Below, piece by piece: positions 54,976 to 63,515 of a DNA stretch of 64,000 bases. Made by a program: the position numbers and the translations under genes. The DNA lies in assembly GCA_964439625.1 (NCBI GenBank), contig CAYTPI010000020.1, positions 1 through 64,000 of the forward strand. Reading direction: 5' to 3'. The first letter of the stretch is position 1, and each line of letters begins with the position of its first letter. Origin of the DNA: CAYTPI01 sp964439625. GTDB lineage: Bacteria > Chloroflexota > Anaerolineae > Aggregatilineales > UBA3940. The notes below the pieces were generated by a model. It worked only from the letters and a program-made list of their open reading frames with translations. It was not told the DNA's origin and made no database searches.

Positions 54976-57184
54976 TATTAGCTCCATTAGGTTTGCCCAT
55001 GACTAATACAATTAGGAGCCCCAAGCTGAGCCCGCTTAGGGTCAAACCCGTCGTGAAATTGGTCGATTGATATCGGAAGGAAACGATACTTTCGCCAGCC
55101 GGAATATATACAGCACGAAAAGCTTGATTAGCTCGGACAACCGCAGCTGGGTCGCCATTGACGGTCGCTGTCCAACCTGGATAATAGGTATCAATAAGCA
55201 CGAGCCAAGTTTCTTCAGTTGCTGTGACGCTTACGTCTATTTGCAGCGCTGTGTCAGTGACGATTTCTGTCGAGCCTGTTGGCACCCGTTGACAATCGTA
55301 GCCAAAAGTGGGGTGTGGTTGACAATCGGCTAGTTCGACCCGGAACCATGGATCTGGTAAGGCATAAGCGGTGGATAAACCGGCTTGACCCAAGTAATCA
55401 AGGTCGGAACGAGCCTCAGCAGTCAGCAACACCGAGACATTCATTTTTTCTAAGGTATCGATTGTATCGGCTTGGGCAGCTTGATTGATGAGATCCGTAT
55501 GGTAGCCTACGGTCAAAGGATCATCGTTGTTAGCACTCAGCAAATCTGCTAGACGTGCGATGTTAGGCAGTAGTGACTCTCTCAACGCATCCCAATGAGC
55601 CTGATCATCGGCGCGATAATCTGCAAATAGAAACAACTGTTCAAACTTTATGTACGCTTCATCTTCAGGTAGATAGACTATGCGTCCATCTTGGGTCGCT
55701 TGGTTGACGGCGGGCTCTACCAACACGTCATGCTCGTAAAAACTTGCCGAAATAGTTGGGTTTGCGAGCCAGTACACAGTGACGAGATCAATAGCAAGAA
55801 TGGTTAACACGGAAGCTGACAAAATATTCTTAGGAATATTTTTACGTTTTAGCCAACGAGAATACGGCAGCAATGCACCGATGATCACCAGCAAAACACC
55901 AAACCGTGTAAATGCCGTGATGAAAGTCAGTTCAACATCGAAAGCCACTAGTACACTTGCGGCAATGGTCGAGATGATAACGGCAAGTCCAACTGTGATA
56001 ATACGACCTGACCAGTTCAACATGCGGCGGGTTGTATGCCATTGATGAAGGCCAGCCGACCCCAAGACAGTTAACGAAAAGACAGCAATCAGCATCCAAC
56101 GAGTTGGGCCACGGAAGAGATCAAAAGTGGGTACGTTCTCAAACAACCAAGGAAATACAGGTGTAAAGCGACCAAGGGCGAGTAGGGTTACCGGAACAAT
56201 GATAAAAGCAAAAAACGGAATATGACGCATCGCTATGACATCAGGATGACGCTTACGTAGCAAAAGATAAAACGCTGACATGATTGGCAGCAGCCCAATA
56301 TACAGAGCATCTTCCCAATATGTAGCGTACCCCCAGTAGTTACCCTGCCCCGAGGTACCAAATGCGCCAGGCACAATAATCGTTAGGATTCGCCAAGGCC
56401 AAAATGAATACGCGAGGGCCTCTTCCATGGCAGCCCCTGCCGACCGTGGCGATAGGGCAACCAATTCCGACGTAGGGAATAGTTGGACAGCGGATAATGC
56501 TACGCCAAGCATCACGCCCCCTCCTGCAACCAAGAGACGCAGCGGAGGTGACTTCAACCTGACCAACAACCAGAGCGCATACATACCAGCAAACACCAGC
56601 GTATAGAAGCTGGTCTGAGCGTGACCAGCAAGCAGTTGTAGGCCGACAAATAAGCCAAGTAGCGCAGCATAACGCCTGAGTTGGCGCACCTCCGCGAGCA
56701 TGAGCCCATCAACTGCCCAGAAAACCCACGGCAGCCAAGGGACGGCGCTGGTCATCGTCAAGAAGCCCAGACGCGCAATGAGATACCCGCCAAGGGAAAA
56801 GGATAACATCCCAACGCTTCGAGCTAGCTTATCTAATTGGAGACGGCCCAAATATAACCACATACCCAACCCGGCCCAAAAGACATGGGCAACTGCCACG
56901 AACCCATTAGCATATTCAGTTGGGAGCAGTAGATATAGCAGATTAGGCGGATAGAACACAGCGGTCTGTAAATTGGCCAACAAGGGTGCCCCATTACCTA
57001 CATGCGGATTCCAAAAGGGAAGCAGCCCATGCCGAAGCTGCTCGTAGGCCACGTCACGCCAAGGATAAAATTGAATGCTGACGACACCCCAGTAGAGCAC
57101 CTCACCGGCAAGTAAACGGTGAAACAGGATGACCACAGCAAGCACAAAGACAAGTTGCGGATACCACTTACGAATAAAAGTCAT
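54968..57184 (-). CDS. YfhO-like membrane protein
   Basis: A 738-residue protein with about 12-13 membrane helices and a soluble C-terminal domain (about 500-705) before a final helix. The opening loop pattern Y-P-W-R-D and F-W-N-P-H-V-G-N-G-A-P-L near residues 42-75 marks the YfhO family, GT-C-like enzymes linked in Firmicutes to glycosylation of teichoic acids. Asp in the first outer loop is the likely catalytic residue. The ATG overlaps by 4 bases the TGA that ends the open continuation of the interrupted GT-C gene upstream. Confidence 0.78.
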   Translation of the reverse strand: MTFIRKWYPQLVFVLAVVILFHRLLAGEVLYWGVVSIQFYPWRDVAYEQLRHGLLPFWNPHVGNGAPLLANLQTAVFYPPNLLYLLLPTEYANGFVAVAHVFWAGLGMWLYLGRLQLDKLARSVGMLSFSLGGYLIARLGFLTMTSAVPWLPWVFWAVDGLMLAEVRQLRRYAALLGLFVGLQLLAGHAQTSFYTLVFAGMYALWLLVRLKSPPLRLLVAGGGVMLGVALSAVQLFPTSELVALSPRSAGAAMEEALAYSFWPWRILTIIVPGAFGTSGQGNYWGYATYWEDALYIGLLPIMSAFYLLLRKRHPDVIAMRHIPFFAFIIVPVTLLALGRFTPVFPWLFENVPTFDLFRGPTRWMLIAVFSLTVLGSAGLHQWHTTRRMLNWSGRIITVGLAVIISTIAASVLVAFDVELTFITAFTRFGVLLVIIGALLPYSRWLKRKNIPKNILSASVLTILAIDLVTVYWLANPTISASFYEHDVLVEPAVNQATQDGRIVYLPEDEAYIKFEQLFLFADYRADDQAHWDALRESLLPNIARLADLLSANNDDPLTVGYHTDLINQAAQADTIDTLEKMNVSVLLTAEARSDLDYLGQAGLSTAYALPDPWFRVELADCQPHPTFGYDCQRVPTGSTEIVTDTALQIDVSVTATEETWLVLIDTYYPGWTATVNGDPAAVVRANQAFRAVYIPAGESIVSFRYQSTNFTTGLTLSGLSLGLLIVLVMGKPNGANNE

Positions 57185-57351
57185 GGCACTTTGTAGATCG
57201 TGACCTGAGCGTTTGAATACACTTCAATTAAATTGTACTTCTGCGGATCTAGACACGATCCATTGCACGCTGCAGAACGCTCAAACGGCCCAACCCAAAC
57301 ATAATCCATAGATAACAGATCAATATCAGCAGCAAGGTCAGTATTGTGCGC
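57181..57351 (-). pseudogene. In-frame continuation of the GT-C gene beyond a TAA
   Basis: Directly after the TAA at 57352-57354 the same frame stays open for 56 codons to a TGA at 57181-57183. It encodes M-D-Y-V-W-V-G-P-F-E-R and ends T-I-Y-K-V-P, matching the D-Y-I-V-V-G-P region and end of the paralogue at 60917. The TGA overlaps the next ATG as ATGA, the usual spacing in this operon. The 3' end of the gene therefore appears to be here, cut off by one stop codon. Confidence 0.85.
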
Positions 57352-58818
57352 TTACTGTACAAGGAAAAATTGCTCAGCAAGCTCAGTCTTAGTAAGCGAA
57401 TCGACCGTTTCAGGGCCATGCCCAACGAAGACCCTCACAGGCGCATAGGCAGGCAGGCTATTACCGCTGTCAAACGTTGAAAGCAGCGTGCTACCCGGTT
57501 CCACATTTGACTTAAGCCAGTGCGCAGCGTCTGATACCCCCCGATGATTAAAAGCGGGAGGCACAGTCGATTGCACCACCCGCGCTGTTCCAAGTAACAA
57601 AAGCAGAATGCCTGGAAGAGTCGCGAGCGATAAGACACCGTACATCAATGACCAACCTCGCTTACTCGGCAGGCCTAATATACGCACCAGATGCGTGACC
57701 CCCAACGTAGCAAGCACTGCCAATGGCAGGATAACGCCTTCGAGGAGCCGCCGCTGCACATTGATTGGTAAATAAACTAACACAAAGACAATTGGTACCC
57801 ACGCCACCATCAACAGCCACGCAAGGCGATTTTCAGTAGGCAAAGAATGAATGACTCCATACACAGCGAGAATAATCAACAAGCCAAAGGCGAGTGCGTA
57901 GTGCCACAGAGGCGGAGAAATCAATTGATTCTGGCTTGACCATGTCGCCAGAACCGGATCGCTCGTGAATAACCAACCATAATAGATTAAGACGACGACC
58001 GGGAGACTCCCACTAACTACGGACATCTTGAGGGCTACCCACAACTTAGGTCGTTCTACAATCAAAATGATTGTAAGCCAGACGGCAACTAAGACGCCAA
58101 GTAGCGCTGTATAGAATGGAACAATTACACCCATCGTCAGCCATAATACGCCAGCAAAGATCGCTTTCAACGTTGACGATTGCTCAATAGCAGTGAACAA
58201 CAACAGCCAGCCACCTAGAAAACATACGCGAGCCAGCGCCAGATGCGGCAGCGCAAAGAGCTGCAACCATGTAAAAGCCTCCGGGATAAACACAAAGACA
58301 GGCGTAAACCCATCAGCAAAAAACAAGCCAAGCCACCCAAGCCCACTGCTAAACACCGCTAGAGCCCAAGCCAACCGACGAAGGCGCACGTCTTTGAAAA
58401 AGAAAGACACAAAACGATAAACCATCCACAATAAGACAGCACCAAAAATAACCCGGCTGATGTGAAACGTAATAACCAGTGCTTCAGTTGCAACGTTTGC
58501 CCCCTTCCCTGTGAATAGTGCGGCAACTTTGCCCAACGTCAGATAAAAGGCAAAGATAATCCCAGCCCGATGCGGTTCCAGCGTGTAGACCATCTGAAAT
58601 AACCAGCCAGGATAAGTTGCCCCATGGCGCATCTTAGCGATATACGAATTCATATCATTAAGGGCAAAGACAAAGCCAGAGAATTGATAGATTTCGGTGC
58701 TGCTAGCATACCCTACAGCGTAAGGTATGCACGTTGATATCAGGGCAATCAGTGTCCAGATTGCCACCCATTGCCATTCCATCGCGGCTATTTTCCGCCG
58801 GCTTGAAAGACTCACCAT
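57352..58818 (-). CDS. GT-C-like membrane protein, interrupted by in-frame TAA
   Basis: A 488-residue reading frame with about 10-11 membrane helices. It is a paralogue of the 561-residue gene at 60917: both share P-Y near the start, S-Y-I/L-A-K-M, E-P-H-x-G and the arrangement of helices. The frame ends in TAA just before a region conserved in the paralogue, and the missing C-terminus continues in the same frame to 57181. Only the soluble C-terminal part is affected; all membrane helices precede the stop. Either a sequencing error, a recent nonsense mutation or readthrough. Start ATG follows the previous stop by 10 bases. Confidence 0.75.
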   Translation of the reverse strand: MVSLSSRRKIAAMEWQWVAIWTLIALISTCIPYAVGYASSTEIYQFSGFVFALNDMNSYIAKMRHGATYPGWLFQMVYTLEPHRAGIIFAFYLTLGKVAALFTGKGANVATEALVITFHISRVIFGAVLLWMVYRFVSFFFKDVRLRRLAWALAVFSSGLGWLGLFFADGFTPVFVFIPEAFTWLQLFALPHLALARVCFLGGWLLLFTAIEQSSTLKAIFAGVLWLTMGVIVPFYTALLGVLVAVWLTIILIVERPKLWVALKMSVVSGSLPVVVLIYYGWLFTSDPVLATWSSQNQLISPPLWHYALAFGLLIILAVYGVIHSLPTENRLAWLLMVAWVPIVFVLVYLPINVQRRLLEGVILPLAVLATLGVTHLVRILGLPSKRGWSLMYGVLSLATLPGILLLLLGTARVVQSTVPPAFNHRGVSDAAHWLKSNVEPGSTLLSTFDSGNSLPAYAPVRVFVGHGPETVDSLTKTELAEQFFLVQ

Positions 58819-58828
58819 CAGCCTCGCT

Positions 58829-60907
58829 TCATGAGACGAGTAGAAATCCTATTAGTAGAACTGCCATCCCTCCAGCCAAGCCAGCCAGCATTTTTTGGAA
58901 AACAGGGTCGTAGTGAAGGGTCACATCCGCTGAATGCGTGCCAATTAGACTGATGAATCCTGTCTCACTGGCTTGAATGTCAATTCCTGGTGGATCGGTA
59001 CGCCACCCCGGCACCCACGGGATCAACAGGTCAACGCGATCGTCCGTGTAGGAAACAACGTAGTCTCTTGCATGTATGACGTTAGGATGTTGTTGGCATT
59101 CTAGAAATTGATTGAAAGTCAAAGCATATAAAAACAAACTACTATACGAAGTCACTAAGCTAAGTTCCGGATTAAGTAGGCGTTCACGAGAAATTATAAA
59201 CTCGACGTTTGCCGCTGATAACATGGCGCTATCGATCTCAGGCGCTTGATTATCTTCAAGTAGTGACGGGACAGGAATCGCGTACTCAGATCGTTCATAG
59301 CCCACTGCTTGATGGATATAAGTTACGGATGCTGTCAATTGAAAGGGGTCAAGACCATTCAGCGACCATTGATCTGCTATAGCAAAGGCTGGGTCCAGAA
59401 CATCAAAGTGTGTCGTATAAGTGCGCCCGCACGGAGAAGCGTTACCTAGCGCCGCTAGCAGATCGGACTGTTGTCTGTGAAACGAAGCAAACGGCTGTGA
59501 CTGGAGCACAACAGGCGCTATCATACCTAAGATAAGTACCGACGCAGCTGGTAGACTGTAGCGTTGAAACAAGGGGTGTCGGCTTATTGCCAGGATAATC
59601 AATGCTGACCCAGTCAGCATTAGGGAAATACCAGGCAGCAAAACCAGCCAAGATACACCTGGCACAATAACCAACACACCTGCGATCCAAACGATACCGG
59701 CAACCACACTGGCAAACGCTAATAGCCTTCCAACAGCGGGTATTCGGCGTGCAAGCAAGTGATCAAGACCACGCCCAGCCAATGCCGTCAGTGCAAATAT
59801 AGCAACAAACCAGGCACGCGATGGTACCCGAAAAAATGCTAACAGCGGGAAACGTTCAGTGACTGGGATAAAGACGAAGCCATAGTCTCCTAAGGCCCAA
59901 AGAAAAGCCACTAGCATTACCGCACTAAAGTAGATGACCTCTCGCTTGATGCGCCTCCCAAATGAAGATAGCGACGCCAGCACGTAAATTGATAAGAACA
60001 TGACTGGATAACCAAGATAGACTGTCAGCTCATGGTTACCAGCAGTTGGGCCGATTAATATACCAGACAAGAAGGTGCTGGGCGTGATGGAATAAACAGC
60101 AGCCTGTGCTGGTGTAATCTCTGAGCGTGTTAGATAGGGCGAAAGTTGCATAAGCGGGACAAGTTGCACAGAAACAAGCACTAGGTACGTCGCAAATGCC
60201 GCCCCAACGTGCCAAACCACTGGCCTCACACTCTGCCATCTAACAAACTGCAGCAGTGCATACCCCGCAGCAGTGAGCAAAACCATGGCTGCAATACGTA
60301 AATCGGCAAGGGTCAAGAGGGCACAAATCAATGACAAGGCAGCGAACGCACGAAGCGTTTGCTGTTGTATCGATTTAAGCACAGCGTAAAATAACAATGG
60401 GGCCCAAGCCATAGCATAAAACACATCCAAATGCCCCGCTCCCAGGTGAGCCAACAGCTTTGTATTGAAGGCCAGCGATAGGCTCATAAGCACAGCCGCC
60501 GGAAGGCCGAATTTCGCCCGGCGCGCCCACAGAAACATGCCGCCAACCAACAGCAGCATATGCAGATAAATCAAAGTATTTAGATGCGCCGTGGGAGGCA
60601 CAACGAGTACCAGCCACTGCGGCGGATACCACACGTTATTCAAAGGGTTTGCAGCAAAAGGTTGCCCCAGCATTCGACCTGGGTTCCACCATGGAAGTAC
60701 GCCGTATTCATGGAGAGATTGGCGGAGATAGTGAGCCGCAGGCCAATGTTGGAGAGCTGCATCGCTGAAACTTTCACCGGGTAAGTGACCGGGTGGCACC
60801 AACAATACGATACCTATAAACGACGCCACCATGCACCCAAGTGCTGTGTATCGCCATTGACACTGCTTTATATCCGGATGAGCAGGTTGCCGAGTGGAAG
60901 GCGACAT
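58829..60907 (-). CDS. YfhO-like GT-C membrane protein
   Basis: A 692-residue membrane protein with about 12 helices. The first outer loop has S-D-A-A-L-Q-H-W-P and W-W-N-P-G-R-M-L-G-Q-P near residues 48-80, the same layout as the YfhO-like gene at 54968, so the two are distant paralogues. A soluble domain (about 490-665) precedes a last helix. It is flanked on both sides by the two related GT-C genes (57352 and 60917) with gaps of about 10 bases. Confidence 0.75.
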   Translation of the reverse strand: MSPSTRQPAHPDIKQCQWRYTALGCMVASFIGIVLLVPPGHLPGESFSDAALQHWPAAHYLRQSLHEYGVLPWWNPGRMLGQPFAANPLNNVWYPPQWLVLVVPPTAHLNTLIYLHMLLLVGGMFLWARRAKFGLPAAVLMSLSLAFNTKLLAHLGAGHLDVFYAMAWAPLLFYAVLKSIQQQTLRAFAALSLICALLTLADLRIAAMVLLTAAGYALLQFVRWQSVRPVVWHVGAAFATYLVLVSVQLVPLMQLSPYLTRSEITPAQAAVYSITPSTFLSGILIGPTAGNHELTVYLGYPVMFLSIYVLASLSSFGRRIKREVIYFSAVMLVAFLWALGDYGFVFIPVTERFPLLAFFRVPSRAWFVAIFALTALAGRGLDHLLARRIPAVGRLLAFASVVAGIVWIAGVLVIVPGVSWLVLLPGISLMLTGSALIILAISRHPLFQRYSLPAASVLILGMIAPVVLQSQPFASFHRQQSDLLAALGNASPCGRTYTTHFDVLDPAFAIADQWSLNGLDPFQLTASVTYIHQAVGYERSEYAIPVPSLLEDNQAPEIDSAMLSAANVEFIISRERLLNPELSLVTSYSSLFLYALTFNQFLECQQHPNVIHARDYVVSYTDDRVDLLIPWVPGWRTDPPGIDIQASETGFISLIGTHSADVTLHYDPVFQKMLAGLAGGMAVLLIGFLLVS

Positions 60908-60916
60908 ATCGTAATG

Positions 60917-62602
60917 CTATCTAGCAGTAGCTCGGTACACAACGAATGAACCGTCAGATGACTCAAAGACAGGCGCACCTGCCAATGGGCAGATCTGATC
61001 GCCTTCGGCAGCCATGGCAACTTCCTGCGGGCCCACGACGATATAATCAACTGACTCGACTATCACAACTTCGCAGTTTCTACCAGTGTAGAAGGCTGCT
61101 ACTGCGGATTGCCGTGCCTCAGCATTGAGCGTTTCAAACTCGTGGGCAAAAACCACCCGCTGCTCCGGAGCATAGACTGGTATAAAGAGACTGGTTGACT
61201 TTTCTGCTAAGACAAGTGCATTTGGTTCTGCTTCGCTATTGAACCAGTTATACATTTCGTGGCGGGCCGGCGAAATGAAAAAAAATGGGGCGTTTTCTGG
61301 CAACGGTGATCCCAAGATAGGGAGTAAAATACCAACAATGGTTGATGGTAGCAAGAGCGCAAATACACTGGCGAGTACCCTTGTCCGGTAGCGGCGCTTC
61401 ACGGATTGCATTAACACGCGCCGCAAGCCGCGCCCAGCATAGATAGCAAGTGGTAACATCAATCCCATTGCGAAGCGGCGCTGCAGCCCAAGTGGCGCAT
61501 ACAAAAGGACGACGATGCAAATAATCCAAGAGAGCAGCATCCAATCTTCGAGCGTGAGGCGACGACGCATTGTCCCGTAGACACCCAGACCCGCCAAAAT
61601 GAGGACAGGGCCAAACGCAACCAAATAGTGCCAGAGAGCTGGCGACGGCGTCTGGTTTTGAGACATCCAAGCGGCAAAGGTTGGGTTTGCAGCGGAGACT
61701 GCCCACATGTTATTTAGTGTGATGGGTAAAGACAACGCCACAACAATTAGCCCCCATTCAACGGCAATTGAGGGGAATTCCCCCGTGATTTGCCAAAGAC
61801 GAAGTACCACAACAGTACAGGCAACACCAATTGGTAGCAGCATAAAAGGTGAAACTAAGGCGAGAAAAACAATCGAAATAACTAACCCAGCTGTCTCGTA
61901 GTTCAAACCGGGGCGTAAGTCAGCATCGACAAAAAAGACGGTATAAAAAACATGTGCGAGCATTGCGCCAGCCGCAATAGCAAACGGAAAGTGCGCGTTA
62001 CTATATGCTGCTTGAAGCGGGAAAGCTTCGGGCAAAATGAGAATATCAAACCCAACAACGCCGAAAGGCAGCAATAGCCAGCCAAAGCCACCAGCTAGCA
62101 CAGCGATAGCCCACGACATCCGGCGCTGGCTAACATCCTCAGTCCAATCTGCCGTAAAGCGGTAGATCGCCATCATCATAATTAACCCACTGACGACCCG
62201 CACCAGGTTGTACAGCAGTGCCACAGGTATGCTAAGCACACGGGCTAAGTGGCCCAAGGCTAAGTAATAAGAAAAGAGCAGAACACCTTGATGTGGCTCT
62301 GGCGTAAAGGTTAACTCAAAGAACCAACTTCCCCGTACCCCTTGCATCATCTTGGCGAGATAACTAGCCCCATCGGTTGGGTTAACCAGCACGCCAGTGA
62401 AAACGGTACTTTCAACCGAGGCAAAGGCGAAGGCCCAGATGTATGGCAGCGAAATAATAGCCATTAAAATAGAGCTAAATACAAGTACCCATTGCCACTC
62501 TGATTGCTGTATCGTAGCAATGCGATCCACGTTACGATAGGTCGGTGAAGCAGCAGCTTCTGCTGGCTTCTGCTTTGAGGTTTCGGCGATATCTTGTTGC
62601 AA
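60917..62602 (-). CDS. GT-C-like membrane protein
   Basis: A 561-residue membrane protein starting at TTG, with GGAG six bases upstream. About 11 helices span residues 38-440, and a soluble C-terminal domain of about 120 residues carries D-Y-I-V-V-G-P near the end. N-terminal motifs S-Y-L-A-K-M and P-E-P-H-Q-G match the interrupted paralogue at 57352. First gene of the long minus-strand run. The specific sugar or acceptor is unknown. Confidence 0.76.
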   Translation of the reverse strand: MQQDIAETSKQKPAEAAASPTYRNVDRIATIQQSEWQWVLVFSSILMAIISLPYIWAFAFASVESTVFTGVLVNPTDGASYLAKMMQGVRGSWFFELTFTPEPHQGVLLFSYYLALGHLARVLSIPVALLYNLVRVVSGLIMMMAIYRFTADWTEDVSQRRMSWAIAVLAGGFGWLLLPFGVVGFDILILPEAFPLQAAYSNAHFPFAIAAGAMLAHVFYTVFFVDADLRPGLNYETAGLVISIVFLALVSPFMLLPIGVACTVVVLRLWQITGEFPSIAVEWGLIVVALSLPITLNNMWAVSAANPTFAAWMSQNQTPSPALWHYLVAFGPVLILAGLGVYGTMRRRLTLEDWMLLSWIICIVVLLYAPLGLQRRFAMGLMLPLAIYAGRGLRRVLMQSVKRRYRTRVLASVFALLLPSTIVGILLPILGSPLPENAPFFFISPARHEMYNWFNSEAEPNALVLAEKSTSLFIPVYAPEQRVVFAHEFETLNAEARQSAVAAFYTGRNCEVVIVESVDYIVVGPQEVAMAAEGDQICPLAGAPVFESSDGSFVVYRATAR

Positions 62603-62783
62603 GGTTTGCTCCGTTAATCTGGCTAGATGTATACTCTATCGGCATCTACGAACCGATTACACGGGTCGTCCATCACTTTATATTTTGCTGCATACACCAC
62701 AGAAGTCATATGTCGGGCCACACATCGCCATATCCACTTTTGCGTCAGCACCTCTGCGGCGAAACCAACAAAGGGGTTTCCTA

Positions 62784-63488
62784 TTGAAGCAGTCCATCGC
62801 ATTGTACCAACTACAACAGACCGACAGCCGAATTGATACTATTCGTAAGCGTCTTGAAGAAATATCTCAACAACTGCGTGAAAATGCTGCTGTACAAAAA
62901 GCTGAGGCAGGGTTAGAAACGGCTCAGCAGCAGTTCCAACATTGGCAAGCGACGCAGAAAGACGCTGAGCTTGAGCGTGATCAGTTGAAGTCGGAAGCAG
63001 TGGAGTCGAACGAACGACTCTATTCAGGAAATGTAACAAATCCCCGTGAATTAGAGGATCTTCAAGGGAAGATTGCCGAACAAAAAAAACGGATCGATAA
63101 CCTTGACACCGAGATTCTGGAAGCAATGATGGAAAAAGAGCAGGCTCAGGAAACGCTAAAAGCTGCACAAATGCAGATGGAAGCGGTCTTAGCGGAACAG
63201 TCAGACACGTTGGGCAGCCTCAATAAAGAACGCCAGGAACTGCAAACGGAGTTGGAGCGCCTAATCCCTGAGCGAGACGAGCTTCGGAACGAAGTTGATG
63301 CCAGCCACCTCTCAACCTACGATTCCTTGCGCTTTGGCAAGAACAAAGTCGCAGTCGCAGCTGTGATTAACAACGATACCTGCGGCGTTTGTGGTGTTGA
63401 GATGAACATGCGTGAAATCAAAGATGTGCGCCGGGGTGAGATTTTGCAATGTGAAACATGCAACCGAATCTTTTACTGGGTATCGTAG
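62784..63488 (+). CDS. Coiled-coil protein with C-terminal C4 zinc ribbon
   Basis: A 234-residue protein. The TTG at 62784 has AAGGGG nine bases upstream and gives the family start (L-Y-Q-L-Q-Q-T-D-S-R-I-D); the frame open from 62685 has no support. Residues 8-175 form a long coiled coil. The C-terminal zf-RING_7-type ribbon has C200-x2-C203 and C223-x2-C226. Relatives (CT398/CdsZ-like) are widespread; roles proposed include nucleic-acid binding and links to secretion or sigma-54, none proven here. It precedes the NTPase gene by 27 bases. Confidence 0.85.
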   Translation: MKQSIALYQLQQTDSRIDTIRKRLEEISQQLRENAAVQKAEAGLETAQQQFQHWQATQKDAELERDQLKSEAVESNERLYSGNVTNPRELEDLQGKIAEQKKRIDNLDTEILEAMMEKEQAQETLKAAQMQMEAVLAEQSDTLGSLNKERQELQTELERLIPERDELRNEVDASHLSTYDSLRFGKNKVAVAAVINNDTCGVCGVEMNMREIKDVRRGEILQCETCNRIFYWVS

Positions 63489-63515
63489 AGACAATAAGTT
63501 TAGGCTAGGTATAAA

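Noticed and set aside
57352..57354. Recoding of TAA as a sense codon across the genome
   Set aside because: TAA ends many intact genes in this window (for example mfd-region and sugar-transferase genes), so general reassignment is excluded; only local readthrough or error remains.
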